This document shows positions 7,347 through 16,252 of a stretch of DNA of 64,000 nucleotides, one piece after another (the stretch's first letter is position 1; each line of letters opens with the position of its first letter). A model generated the notes under the pieces. The model saw nothing but the letters and a program-made list of their open reading frames with translations. It searched no databases and was not told the DNA's origin. The stretch is from JAJXWB01 sp036796555 (GTDB lineage Bacteria; Pseudomonadota; Alphaproteobacteria; Rhizobiales; Beijerinckiaceae): NCBI GenBank assembly GCA_036796555.1, contig DAIRCS010000001.1, forward strand, positions 1-64,000. The letters run 5' to 3'. Both the position numbers and the translations under genes were made by a program.

Positions 7347-9047
7347 TCACGCCGGCTGCGCGAGATGTCTCCCGGTGATGAAGCCGAAGGTCATGATGGG
7401 GCCGAGCGTGATGCCGGCGCCGGGATAATTGCCGCCCATGACGCTCGCGCGGTCGTTGCCGACGGCGTAGAGTCCGGCAATGGGCGCGCCGCCCGGGCCG
7501 AGAACGCGGCCGACGACGTCGGTCTCCACGCCGTCGAACGTTCCCAGGTCGCCCATGACGAGCTTCAGCGCGTAATAGGGCCCGTCTCCGATCGGCGCGA
7601 CGTTGGGATTGGGCTTGTGCTCCGCATCGCCGAGGAAACGGTTGAACGCCGTCGAGCCCCGGCCGAACGCCGGATCTTCGCCGCGCGCGGCGTCCTTGTT
7701 GTAGTCGCGCACGGCGGCCTCGAGGCCGGCGGGATCGACGCCCGCGGCTTTGGCGAGTTCGGCGAGCGTGCGGCCGGTCTTGAGATAGCCGTTGCGCGTG
7801 TAGAGCGAGATCGGCACGGGCGCGGGCTTTGCGTAGCCGAGGCCGTATTTGCGGATCGTCGCATGATCGCAGATCAGCCAGGCCTCCGCTTCGGGTCCGC
7901 CCGACTCGATCATCGCCGCGCCCACGTCGTGATAGGAGTTCGACTCGTTGGTGAAGCGCCGCCCCCTCCGGTTCACCGCGATGACGCCCGGCTTGTAGCG
8001 GTCGACGAGATGCGGGAACACGCCCGTTTTTCCGCCGCCGAGCGGAACCTCGGAGACCGGCATCCAGGCCGCCGGGCTCGGAAAACGGATGTCCACGCGC
8101 CCGCCCGCCGCCTCGGCGAGACGCAGGCCGTCGCCGGTGTTTCCTTCCGGCGTCGGCGACAGGTGGCGGCCGCCGCGCGCCAGATGCGGATAGGCCTTGG
8201 CGATGCGCGCCTTGTCGTGCGGAAAGCCGCCGCACGCCAGAACGACGCCGCGCCGCGCGCGTAGCTCCCAGCTTCCCGAGGCGTCGCGCAGCCGCGCGCC
8301 GACGACACTATCGCCGTCGCGCAGCAGCTCTTCCGCCGCCGTGCTCGTGAGGATCGGAATGCCGAGATCGAAAGCCGATTTGGCGAGCCGCGCGACCAGC
8401 GCGTTGCCGCTCGTGACCTGCACGCCGCGGCGATAGAGGGCGAGCTCCTTGAGATGGTTCGCCAGGCGCTTGCCGACGTAGATCGCGGAGGTCGCCGATT
8501 TTGTCGCGCGGAAGAAATGCTTCAGATCCTCGTTGGAGGAATTGAACATCATGCCGATGAAGGTGATGGTCGACAGCGGCGGGCGCAGCCGCGCGATCTC
8601 CTTGCCCAGCCGGCGCGCGTCATAGGGCGCGGCGGTCACCGAGCGGCCGATCCGGGCGCCGCCTTCCTGATCGGGGTGGTAGTCCGGATAGCCGGACAGA
8701 ATGAATTTCGCCTCGGTCTCGCGCTCGAACCATTCGAGCATGCGTGGGCCTTCGTCGAGGAAGGCGTCGATGGTCGTCTCGTCGAAGAAATTGCCGGTCT
8801 CCCGGCGCAGATAGGTCTTGGCCGCCTCGCGCGTGTCCTTGACGCCGGCGGCGCGGGCGTGTGCGTTGCCGGGAATCCACAGCACGCCGCCCGAGAAGGC
8901 CGTCGTGCCGCCGAAGAACGGCTCCTTCTCGACGATCGCTACGTCGAGGCCGTGCTTCTTCGCCGTGATCGCGGTCGAAAGCCCGCCGGCGCCCGAGCCG
9001 ACGACGACGACGTCGCATGACGATAGGCGAGCGCCAGCATCGGCCAT
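7347..9047 (-). CDS. FAD-dependent dehydrogenase (fumarate reductase / ketosteroid dehydrogenase family)
   Basis: A 566-residue flavoprotein of the FAD_binding_2 family. The dinucleotide-binding motif VVVVGSGAGGLSTAITAKK is at residues 13-31, followed by VEKEPFFGGTTAFSGGVLWIP, and the C-terminal FAD site reads GLYAVGNDRASVMGGNYPGAGITLGP. That C-terminal pattern and the GGTTAFSGG motif are like 3-ketosteroid delta-1-dehydrogenases and tricarballylate-type dehydrogenases. It probably inserts a double bond next to a carbonyl. It is the first gene of the minus-strand operon and diverges from the AraC regulator. Confidence 0.85.
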   Translation of the reverse strand: MADAGARLSSCDVVVVGSGAGGLSTAITAKKHGLDVAIVEKEPFFGGTTAFSGGVLWIPGNAHARAAGVKDTREAAKTYLRRETGNFFDETTIDAFLDEGPRMLEWFERETEAKFILSGYPDYHPDQEGGARIGRSVTAAPYDARRLGKEIARLRPPLSTITFIGMMFNSSNEDLKHFFRATKSATSAIYVGKRLANHLKELALYRRGVQVTSGNALVARLAKSAFDLGIPILTSTAAEELLRDGDSVVGARLRDASGSWELRARRGVVLACGGFPHDKARIAKAYPHLARGGRHLSPTPEGNTGDGLRLAEAAGGRVDIRFPSPAAWMPVSEVPLGGGKTGVFPHLVDRYKPGVIAVNRRGRRFTNESNSYHDVGAAMIESGGPEAEAWLICDHATIRKYGLGYAKPAPVPISLYTRNGYLKTGRTLAELAKAAGVDPAGLEAAVRDYNKDAARGEDPAFGRGSTAFNRFLGDAEHKPNPNVAPIGDGPYYALKLVMGDLGTFDGVETDVVGRVLGPGGAPIAGLYAVGNDRASVMGGNYPGAGITLGPIMTFGFITGRHLAQPA

Positions 9048-9243
9048 CTGCGTTTCCCCGAAGCATGGCCGGCGCGCTTCCGTGATGCCGCAGGGGCGGC
9101 GAGGCGTCGTCTCTGGCCGTTTCCTCCGGTCGCCGCCTTCATGGGGCGACCTTGGCGGCGAAGACTATTCAATCTTGCCGGGAGCGACATGGACGCACCC
9201 CGCGAAGATTGGTATTTTTTCCGCGCACGCGGATTTATCGGCG

Positions 9244-10173
9244 ATGAGCAGCAACCACCCCGTCGAACGCTATGCGCTCTACGGAGACCCGGCGCGGGAT
9301 GTCGATCTGCAGTTCCTGCATGTGGAGCCGATCCATGTCCGCAGCGGCCAGTTCAACTGGACGATCGACCCGCATTCGCATGCCGAATTGCATCAGGTTC
9401 TGATGGTGATGGCGGGCGGCGGCGCCGTCCGTATCGAGGCGTCCGACATTCCCATCGTCCCGCCGGCCCTGATCGTCATCCCGGCGCGGACGGTCCACGC
9501 TTTCGCCTTTGCGCCGAATACGGACGGATGGGTGCTTTCGGTGGCCGAGAGCCTAGTGCAGGACGCGGCCGGCGACGACGCCGCGGTCGCCGCCCTGTTC
9601 GCGCGCGCCCGCCGCATTACGGACGTCGAGGCCGGCGCCGCGGAAGCCTTCGTCGCGATCAGCGAGAGCCTTGCGCTCGAGCTCGTGTGGACGGCGCCGG
9701 CGCGCGGCCTCGCGATGCGCGCCGAATTCCTGCGGCTTCTGGTGGCGGCCGCGCGGCTTGTCGCGCAGGAGGATGAGGCGGCGGCGCCGCTCGGCTCGTC
9801 CGACGCGCTCCTGATAGAGCGATTCAGGCGGCTCGTCGAACAGGACTTCCGCCGAGGCGCGCCCATTGCGGCTTACGCCTGGGCGCTCGGCGTGTCGGAC
9901 GACCGGCTGCTCGCCGCCTGCCGCCGCAGGCTGGGGGAGCCGCCGCTGGCGGTCGTGCAGCGGCGGCTCGTGCTCGAGGCGCAGCGCTGGCTCGTCTATT
10001 CGACGCTTTCGGTCGGGGCGATCGGCCATGAGCTCGGCTTCGACGATCCCGCGTATTTCTCCCGCTTCTTTCGGCGGCAGACCGGCGAGACCCCGAAGGC
10101 CTACCGCGCCCGCACCGGCCGGGTCATGCCTGAAGCGCGCCGGTCCGCCAGCCGCGAGAAGGACGGGGCGTGA
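9244..10173 (+). CDS. AraC-family transcriptional regulator
   Basis: A 309-residue regulator with an N-terminal cupin ligand domain (IDPHSHAELHQVLMVMAGGG, then PPALIVIPARTVHAFAF). The C-terminal AraC double helix-turn-helix includes VVQRRLVLEAQRWLVYS and IGHELGFDDPAYFSRFFRRQ. The architecture resembles PobR-type activators of aromatic degradation. I chose ATG 9244 because the homologous region starts there; a long in-frame extension upstream overlaps the divergent gene's promoter. It likely controls the divergent FAD dehydrogenase operon through the 196-base gap. Confidence 0.87.
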   Translation: MSSNHPVERYALYGDPARDVDLQFLHVEPIHVRSGQFNWTIDPHSHAELHQVLMVMAGGGAVRIEASDIPIVPPALIVIPARTVHAFAFAPNTDGWVLSVAESLVQDAAGDDAAVAALFARARRITDVEAGAAEAFVAISESLALELVWTAPARGLAMRAEFLRLLVAAARLVAQEDEAAAPLGSSDALLIERFRRLVEQDFRRGAPIAAYAWALGVSDDRLLAACRRRLGEPPLAVVQRRLVLEAQRWLVYSTLSVGAIGHELGFDDPAYFSRFFRRQTGETPKAYRARTGRVMPEARRSASREKDGA

Positions 10174-10270
10174 CGGTTCGCCCAGAGCGGGCCGAACGAT
10201 GCGCGTTCCGTCTGGGTTCCATGCATAACGACCATGTCGCCGCTGGCGGCGGGTCGGCTATCAATTCGCC

Positions 10271-11494
10271 ATGTCCGTACAAACCAGCGACCTCGCCTCC
10301 GTCGATCGGCGCTCCTTCTCAGCGCCGGAACTCGGCGCGCTTGTCGCCGTCTTCACGGCGCATTTCGTCAGCCATTTCTACTATCTCGTCCTTCCGCCCC
10401 TGTTTCCGCTGCTGCGCGACAGGACGGGCCTGGGCTTCATCGAGCTCGGCCTGACGCTGACGGCCTTCAACGTCGTCACGGCTGTCCTGCAGACGCCGGT
10501 CGGCTTTCTGGTCGACCGCGTGGGCGCGCGCCCCGTGCTGGCGGCCGGGCTGCTGCTCGGCGGGATCTCCTATGTCGCGATCGGCCTCTGGCCGACCTAT
10601 CCCGTCATGCTCGCCGGCATGACTGCCGCGGGCCTCGCCAATTGCGTCTACCATCCCGCGGATTACGCGGTCATGTCGCATTCGATCGGAACGAGACGGA
10701 TCGGCAAGGCCTTCTCGATCCATCTGTTCGCGGGCTATTTCGGCGGCGCCGTCGCGCCGGCCGCCATGCTCGCGCTCGCTGCCTGGCTCGGCCTGTCGGG
10801 GGCGATGATCGCGGCGGGCCTCCTCGGGGGCGTCGGCGCGCTGACGGTCCTCCTGTTTCTGAGGCCCGGCGCCGCCGACCGGAAGGCCGATGCGAACCAT
10901 GCCGCCAAGCCGGACGAGAAGGTCAGGGTGTTCACGCCCGTCGCCCTGTCGCTGACGGGCTTCTTCGTGCTGCTCAGTCTGTCGGGAACCGGCGTCAACA
11001 ATTTTGCGGTGGCGGCCCTGACGAGCGGCGCCGGCCTGTCCTTGCAGACAGCCAGCGCGGCGCTGACGGCGTTCCTTCTCATGTCGGCGCTCGGCATCAT
11101 CGGCGGCGGCGTGCTTGCCGACAGGACCGCGCGGCACGGCCAGGTCGCGGCGATCGGCTTCGTGTTCACCGCGCTGCTCGTCTGCTGCGTCGCCGGCGTT
11201 TCGCTGTCGGGCGCGGCCATCGTCGCGACGCTGGGCATGGCGGGCTTCCTGTCGGGCCTCATCCAGCCCTCGCGCGACATGATGGTGCGCGCCGCCTGTC
11301 CTCCCGGCGCCGCCGGGCGCGTCTTTGGAATCGTCACGACCGGCTTCAACATCGGCGGCGCGATAGGTCCTCTGCTCTTCGGCTATTTCATGGACCATGG
11401 CCGGCCGATGTGGGTGTTCGGCGCGACCGCCGTCTTCATGGCGATCACCGCGCTCGCGGCGGCCTGGGGCGAGTTCCGCTCGCGCAATCGCTAA
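10271..11494 (+). CDS. MFS transporter
   Basis: A 407-residue major facilitator protein with about 12 hydrophobic segments in two halves separated by a hydrophilic loop near residue 210 (RPGAADRKADANHAAKPDEK). The inner loop motif LVDRVGARPVLAAG after segment 2 and the matching LADRTARHGQ in the second half are the MFS signature A repeats. It lies 97 bases after araC on the same strand, so it may export or import the compound sensed by that regulator. The substrate is unknown. Confidence 0.88.
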   Translation: MSVQTSDLASVDRRSFSAPELGALVAVFTAHFVSHFYYLVLPPLFPLLRDRTGLGFIELGLTLTAFNVVTAVLQTPVGFLVDRVGARPVLAAGLLLGGISYVAIGLWPTYPVMLAGMTAAGLANCVYHPADYAVMSHSIGTRRIGKAFSIHLFAGYFGGAVAPAAMLALAAWLGLSGAMIAAGLLGGVGALTVLLFLRPGAADRKADANHAAKPDEKVRVFTPVALSLTGFFVLLSLSGTGVNNFAVAALTSGAGLSLQTASAALTAFLLMSALGIIGGGVLADRTARHGQVAAIGFVFTALLVCCVAGVSLSGAAIVATLGMAGFLSGLIQPSRDMMVRAACPPGAAGRVFGIVTTGFNIGGAIGPLLFGYFMDHGRPMWVFGATAVFMAITALAAAWGEFRSRNR

Positions 11495-11518
11495 AACAGG
11501 CCGCGTCCAGGCGAAGCT

Positions 11519-11612
11519 GTCGTCGAGAGGAGCGAAGCGGCGAAGCGATCCGTCCCGGGCCCGCGCCAGCGGTTGGATTGGTTTGCTCCGCTCTGCTCTG
11601 CTCGCGATGACG
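11519..11612. repeat. Rhizobial-type imperfect palindromic intergenic repeat
   Basis: The element begins CGTCGAGAGGAGCGAAGCG and ends CTCGCGATGACGC. The two ends are imperfect reverse complements, with GCGATCC and GGATTGGTTTGC inside. This is the pattern of the common roughly 100-base repeats of Bradyrhizobium-like genomes (GAGGAGCGAAGC ... GGATTGC ... GCGATGACG). It lies directly after the MFS gene and could form a long hairpin that ends transcription. Confidence 0.6.
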
Positions 11613-11649
11613 CCGCAAGACTGGACGCAAGATCGAACTCTTGACACAT

Positions 11650-11931
11650 GTCTGCAACCGCACGACCGTCTTTGCCGCCGATCTCGCCCAGAAAGCGCGC
11701 AACGCCGACGGCGACCCGAGGCGAAATTCCCATCACCAGAAATGCAGCACATAAATCAGCAGAAAGAAGGCCCAAAGCAGATGGGCCGGAAAAATCCTCT
11801 GCTGTCGCGGATGCTGAACGAAGCGCGCGAGACCCCGTCGGGATTCTTCCGATGCTGAAGCCGACGATGATGCCGATGACAGTGCGAACGTAGGAAAATG
11901 TGATCGAGCCGATCGCTTTGGGCAGATCCAT
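11650..11931 (-). pseudogene. Decayed small membrane-protein gene (frameshift plus in-frame stop)
   Basis: An ATG at 11931 opens MDLPKAIGSITFSYVRTVIG, a transmembrane start that keeps frame to about IGRI. The continuation is found in another frame: LARFVQHPRQQRIFPAHLLW, then AFFLLIYVLHFW, a TGA at 11733-11735, and WEFRLGS. The expected reading is HFWWWEF-like, so a Trp codon (TGG) has become TGA after an upstream frameshift. I recall similar HFWWWEF-type small membrane proteins in rhizobia but cannot name the family. Function is lost. Confidence 0.65.
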
Positions 11932-12099
11932 GCTTATCCCTCGGGCCGGTCCTGCTTCACACGCTCCCTGCGTAGATGCCGACCGGTCCCGAGCCAAGCC
12001 CGAATCCATTCTTTCGTCCGGCGGATTGCGACGGCCTGCGCGCCCACAAATTCGCCGGCGCCACAGGTGGTCTCGCAGCGGCGCGCCGGACGCCGAGGC

Positions 12100-12555
12100 C
12101 TAGTTTTCGTACAAGCCGATCACGCGGTTCTGCTCGATGATGTGATCCTTGTAGCGTTCGAGGAACTGCTCGCGCGTCGGCGCGCCGTCCACTTTCGTGT
12201 CCAATGCGTAGACCCAGAAATAATAGTGATGCAGGCCATGTCCGGCCGGCGGCTGCGGGCCGTAATAGCCGGGCGCGCCCGCGCCGTTCGGGCCGGCGCG
12301 GAATTTTTCCTGGGCGCCTGCGAGATCGGCGGTGGTCGGCGGGACGCCGTACAGCGTCTAATGCGTGAAACCGCGCGGAAGCGGCGCGTCGGGGTCGTGG
12401 CAGATCACTGCGAGCTCCACCGCTTCCGGGGGAACGCCGCTGATCTTGAGACGCGGGATGACGTTGCCCTTGTCGCCGGCATGCTCGTCTTTCATCTTGC
12501 CGAGATGGGGAAAATCGAGGCTTTCGATCTTCAGGGACTTGATATTCAGGGGCAT
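12100..12555 (-). pseudogene. YbhB/YbcL-type PEBP protein gene interrupted by one amber codon
   Basis: An ATG at 12555 starts MPLNIKSLKIESLDFPHLGK. The phosphatidylethanolamine-binding-protein hallmarks follow: AVICHDPDAPLPRGFTH, then after the stop TLYGVPP, HHYYFWVYALDTK and REQFLERYKDHIIEQ, ending at TAG 12100-12102. The only defect is a TAG at 12358-12360 at the position where the family has Trp (GFTHWTLY-like), so one base change (TGG to TAG) splits a 151-codon gene. It may be a recent pseudogene, or read through if a suppressor tRNA exists. It lies 54 bases after the DUF1185 gene. Confidence 0.85.
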
Positions 12556-12609
12556 GAGTTTCTCTCTGGCTTTTGGGAGGATAGCGGATGGGGCAGGCGG
12601 ATCGCGCGG

Positions 12610-13200
12610 CTATCCCGCGATATCCGCGACCGTCTTCATGCCTCCGACGCGCTGGTGCACGCGGCCGCCGCTCGCAACGGCGACGCAGATCATGATTTCA
12701 TCCGGACGCGGGCTGTCGGGCACGGCGATGGTCATCGCGTCATAGTGAGATCGAATGTAGAGTTCGTCCTTGTGGGCGAGAGGAATGTCGATTTCCGTCC
12801 CCGCGGCGGCGATCTTCGAGGATGAGGAGATCCACGCGCGTCCTCCGCCGACCGCTTCGCGCAGCGCATCGCCGAAGATCGTGGTCACGCAGGCGACGAC
12901 ATGTTCCTGCTCTCCGTTGAGGCCCGCAATGCCTCCCTTGCCATAGCTCTCGACGGGCAGGCCGCCGAGCAGCGCGCTCGCCCTTTGCCCCAGGGCCCGA
13001 CCAAGCAGCGCGCTCGGCTTGATGAGGAGCGAGAGGTCGGCGACGTATTTTCCGGCGAAGGGATTGCGGAAGACCACGGCCGCCGCCGCCTTGATCAGCG
13101 GCCGGCCCGGAGCGCCGCCACCGTCGTGGACGACATCCTGCGACGCCCTGTACCAGCAGCGGACGTCATAGGCCGCATAAAGTTCCTGTTCGAGACTCAT
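12610..13200 (-). CDS. Amino acid synthesis family protein (DUF1185)
   Basis: A 196-residue protein starting MSLEQELYAAYDVRCW. Characteristic blocks are AAAVVFRNPFAGKYVADLS, LLGGLPVESYGKGGIAGLNG, HKDELYIRSHYDAMTIAVPD and PRPDEIMICVAVASGGRVH, which I recognise as the DUF1185 (AA_synth) family. Its biochemistry is not established. It probably shares the transcript of the pyridine-degrading monooxygenase upstream (85-base gap) and is followed by the broken PEBP gene. A GGAGCAAGGT ribosome-binding site precedes the ATG. Confidence 0.8.
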   Translation of the reverse strand: MSLEQELYAAYDVRCWYRASQDVVHDGGGAPGRPLIKAAAAVVFRNPFAGKYVADLSLLIKPSALLGRALGQRASALLGGLPVESYGKGGIAGLNGEQEHVVACVTTIFGDALREAVGGGRAWISSSSKIAAAGTEIDIPLAHKDELYIRSHYDAMTIAVPDSPRPDEIMICVAVASGGRVHQRVGGMKTVADIAG

Positions 13201-13285
13201 ACCTTGCTCCGACGCAGCGAGCCGGCCGCGTTCCCCGCGTCCGACACGATGAAAATATTGACTGAAGGAAACGACGCGCCGCTCT

Positions 13286-14419
13286 TCACCAGGAAAAGAC
13301 GCGCCGCAGGGGATCGTACCGCGCGGCCTCGAGCGCCTGCGGCGTGAACTGATTGCCCTTGGACAGCGAACGATTTGCGGCATATTCGCCGGAGACCGCC
13401 TGGCAGCGATCGGTGATCGGACGGATGCGCCTTTCCCACGATGGGAGCGCTTCCTCGATGTCGGCGATTTCCTCCAGTTCCATCGCGAGGCTGTAGGCGT
13501 TGACCATGGCGCAGCCGGCGCCTTGCGCCAGCGCCGGGCACATGGCGTGAGCCGCGTCGCCGACGAGCGCGACCCTGCCTTTTGTCCAGACGTCCAGCTT
13601 CGTGGTCTCGTAGCGATCATAGCGGGCCGTCTGCAACTTGGCGGCCTCGGTCAGCACCGGCTCGAGGAACGGAAACATTTCGAGCCAGCAATCGAGATGG
13701 AGCGGCACCCGCGAGCCGTTGGGATCGGCGGCCGGCGCCATCAGCCCGAGATAGAGATCGTTCTCATTGCAGGGCGAGTAGAGGATCCGTTGCACGCGCG
13801 GCCAGAAATTCCACATGTCGATGGTGTTGTCCCATTCGCCGCAGCCGAGTTCCTTTTTCTTGCGCGGAACGATCAGGCGGATCAGGCCGTCGGTCGAGAC
13901 CCAGCGATCCTGCTCGAAACCAATCGAATCCCGTACTTTCGATTTGACGCCGTCGGCGCCGACGACTAGGTCGGCCGTGTTCACGGCGCCGGACGCCAGC
14001 GTGATCTTTCCGGACGGATCGGCTTCGACCACCTCGGAATTGACCAGGATATCGACGCCTTCCGCGCGCGCCTTGTTCGCGAGCGCCTGATGCAGGTGCT
14101 GTCGCGTCATGATGCGCCATGGCAGGCCGTTGAACGTCTCTCGCGAGACGCTCTTGTTGTGCAGCCATGTCTCATATGTCGGCGGCGTATGAGATCCGTT
14201 GAGGATGTCTTCGAGAACCCCGAGGCCCTCGAGCACGCGCAGGCCGTTGTGCCACAGGTAGATGCCGGCGCCGAAAGCGCGGAGTTCCGGGCCTTTCTCG
14301 TGCAGGCGCACGCTCCAGCCGCGCTGACGCAGGGCTATCGCGGCTGCCAGCCCGGCGAAGCCTGCGCCCGCGACTTCGGCATGCGGCGTCTTGCCGCCGC
14401 GCTTATTTACATTCGCCAT
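13286..14419 (-). CDS. 3-hydroxy-2-methylpyridine-5-carboxylate monooxygenase (MHPCO-like)
   Basis: An FAD enzyme of 377 residues that, in Mesorhizobium, opens the pyridine ring of 2-methyl-3-hydroxypyridine-5-carboxylate in vitamin B6 breakdown, giving 2-(acetamidomethylene)succinate. The first residues MANVNKRGGKT, the FAD motif GAGFAG (18-23), FGAGIYLWHNGLRVLEGLG, TFNGLPWRIMTR, WDNTIDMWNFWPRVQRILYS, VALVGDAAHAMCPALAQGAG and the end ARYDPLRRVFSW match the MHPCO sequence I remember almost block for block. The next pathway enzyme is encoded at the head of the same gene cluster. The similarity is remembered, not searched. Confidence 0.9.
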   Translation of the reverse strand: MANVNKRGGKTPHAEVAGAGFAGLAAAIALRQRGWSVRLHEKGPELRAFGAGIYLWHNGLRVLEGLGVLEDILNGSHTPPTYETWLHNKSVSRETFNGLPWRIMTRQHLHQALANKARAEGVDILVNSEVVEADPSGKITLASGAVNTADLVVGADGVKSKVRDSIGFEQDRWVSTDGLIRLIVPRKKKELGCGEWDNTIDMWNFWPRVQRILYSPCNENDLYLGLMAPAADPNGSRVPLHLDCWLEMFPFLEPVLTEAAKLQTARYDRYETTKLDVWTKGRVALVGDAAHAMCPALAQGAGCAMVNAYSLAMELEEIADIEEALPSWERRIRPITDRCQAVSGEYAANRSLSKGNQFTPQALEAARYDPLRRVFSW

Positions 14420-14492
14420 TTCGTGTCACCAGAATGCTGAATGGACAGGAGGCGCCGGGATCGTCAGGCGGCGGCGCCGTTGTTCGTCGACC

Positions 14493-15446
14493 TCATTGCC
14501 GGTCTTGCCAGACGAGGTTGCCCAGATCGGCCGTCGCATTGACGATGCCTTCCTTCTTCGCGGCGTCCACCCAGAACTGCATCGTCTCGGGCGGAACGTT
14601 CTTCGACCACTCGCCGAGATGCATCTTCTCGATCACGGCCGGAGGTATCTTGGTGTTCGCGGCGATCGTCTGCCGTGCGATCTTCGGGTCCTTGAAATCG
14701 TCGATCGCCCGATTGACGGCGCGGAGGAAACGACGCGTCAGATCTTTGTTCTGCTCGACGTAGGGCAGCATGGCGACAATCCCGGACACGACGTTCGGCG
14801 ATTTCACGTCCGTGAAATAATGGCCGAGCACGCGCGCGCCCTGTTCCTCGCCCAGCGTCACGAAGGGCTCGGTTGCGCCGACGGCCGCGACTGTGTTGTT
14901 GCGGATCGCCGCCAGCATGTCCGGGAAGGGGATTTCACGGAACGTGACCGTCTTGACGTCGACATTCTGCTTGCGCAGCCATTCGCGCATCATCGTCCAG
15001 TCGGTGTTGTAGCTCAGGTTGGTCGCGATGGCTTTGCCCTTGAGATCCGCGGCGGTCTTGATCGCCGGGTCCATCGTCAGAACGGCATGCACCGGATCGG
15101 CGGATGTCTGCTGAAAATTGAACGAGACATAGGTCACGGGGATGCCGCCGTTGCGCGCGTTCAGGACGCCGAGCGCGTCGGAAATGCCGAACTGCAGGGC
15201 CCCGGATTGCAACGCGGGAATGATCTGGCCTCCGCCGGACATCGGCACGAGTTCGACCTCGATATGCTCGTTCTTGAAGTAGCCGGCGTCCCGTGCGCGC
15301 CAGAAATACGCATAGATGCCGACAGGGATGTATCCGACCCGAAGCTTGGTCATCTCCTGGGCTTTTGCCGATCCTGGCGGAGTTGCGAAGGAAAGTCCTA
15401 TCGCGGCGGCCAGTGCGATGGCGAGAGTCGTCAGTTTTACCTTCAT
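14493..15446 (-). CDS. NitT/TauT-type ABC substrate-binding protein
   Basis: A 317-residue binding protein of the SsuA/THI5 fold. It has a Sec signal (KVKLTTLAIALAAAIGLSF, cleavage near SAKAQ), then LRVGYIPVGIYAYFWRARDAG and GALQFGISDALGVLNARNGG. I placed the start at 15446: AAGGAGG lies 9 bases before this ATG, whereas it abuts the earlier in-frame ATG. It begins 1 base after the ATPase gene. In the B6 module it is likely to bind a pyridine carboxylate such as the monooxygenase substrate. The ligand is inference. Confidence 0.88.
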   Translation of the reverse strand: MKVKLTTLAIALAAAIGLSFATPPGSAKAQEMTKLRVGYIPVGIYAYFWRARDAGYFKNEHIEVELVPMSGGGQIIPALQSGALQFGISDALGVLNARNGGIPVTYVSFNFQQTSADPVHAVLTMDPAIKTAADLKGKAIATNLSYNTDWTMMREWLRKQNVDVKTVTFREIPFPDMLAAIRNNTVAAVGATEPFVTLGEEQGARVLGHYFTDVKSPNVVSGIVAMLPYVEQNKDLTRRFLRAVNRAIDDFKDPKIARQTIAANTKIPPAVIEKMHLGEWSKNVPPETMQFWVDAAKKEGIVNATADLGNLVWQDRQ

Positions 15447-15447
15447 G

Positions 15448-16236
15448 TCACACATCCTCCTTCTGAACGGCGTTCTTCTGCGCCTGCTGGCGGACCAGCG
15501 TGTAAACGCGGTGCCGCAAGCGCAGGAAGTCCGGGCTTTCCTTGGTGATGAGCTGATCGCGCGGACGAGGCAGGTCGATCGCGATTTCCTCGACCACGCG
15601 CGCGGGACGGGTCGACAGGACCACCACCTTGTCGGCCATGAAGACGGCTTCGTCTATGTCGTGGGTGACGAGCAGCGTGGACAGCGACATCTTGCGGCAG
15701 ATGTCCATCACCATGTCCTGAAGGTCGATGCGCGTCTGCGCGTCGACCGAGGCGAACGGCTCGTCGAGCAGCAGCAATTTCGGCCGCGCCGCGATCGAGC
15801 GCGCGAGCGCGCAGCGTTGCTGCATGCCTCCCGACGTCTGCCACGGAAACAAATCCGCCGCGTGTTCGAGATTGACGGCCCTGAGCGCATCCTGCACGCG
15901 CTGCTCGCGCTCGCTCCTGCCGGCGCGCGGCAGGCCGAACGCGACGTTCTGGCGGATGGACAACCACGGAAAGAGGCTGCGATTGTAGTCTTGAAAAACG
16001 ATCGACAGCCACGGCGGCGGGTCGTCGAAGCGCTGTCCATCGTGCAGGACTACACCGCGGTCCGGCTGGATCAGGGACGCGATGCAACGAAGAAGCGTCG
16101 TCTTGCCGCAACCGGACGGCCCTACGACTGCCAGGAATTGCGCGGCTTCCTGTCGGAACGACAATCTCTCGAGTATAGGCGTCGCGGCCGAATAGCCCTT
16201 GGAGATGTCGTCTACAGTCAGGACCGGCTCGGTCAT
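15448..16236 (-). CDS. NitT/TauT-type ABC transporter ATPase
   Basis: A 262-residue ATPase that powers the adjacent permeases. Walker A is GPSGCGKTT, the Q-loop is FQDYNRSLFPWL, the signature is TSGGMQQRCALARS, Walker B is LLLLDEPFASVD and the switch His is in LLVTHDIDEAV. The sequence is typical of SsuB/TauB-like proteins. It lies 16 bases after the permease gene and is followed immediately by the binding-protein gene, completing one importer operon. Confidence 0.93.
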   Translation of the reverse strand: MTEPVLTVDDISKGYSAATPILERLSFRQEAAQFLAVVGPSGCGKTTLLRCIASLIQPDRGVVLHDGQRFDDPPPWLSIVFQDYNRSLFPWLSIRQNVAFGLPRAGRSEREQRVQDALRAVNLEHAADLFPWQTSGGMQQRCALARSIAARPKLLLLDEPFASVDAQTRIDLQDMVMDICRKMSLSTLLVTHDIDEAVFMADKVVVLSTRPARVVEEIAIDLPRPRDQLITKESPDFLRLRHRVYTLVRQQAQKNAVQKEDV

Positions 16237-16252
16237 CCTGGTTCTCCCTGGC

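Noticed and set aside
8818..9243. N-terminal extension of the AraC regulator by 142 codons
   Set aside because: The extension overlaps the divergent FAD dehydrogenase gene and its promoter region and has no domain. The family start is at 9244.
10319..11752. 477-codon minus-strand frame opposite the MFS gene
   Set aside because: It is dominated by Arg, Gly, Asp and Glu, with no hydrophobic core or motif, and the plus strand encodes a clear 12-segment transporter.
11491..12009. 172-codon minus frame read as one intact gene
   Set aside because: Only the first ~30 residues from MDLPKAIG look like a membrane protein; the rest is out of frame with the true continuation and runs into a repeat. It is reported as a pseudogene instead.
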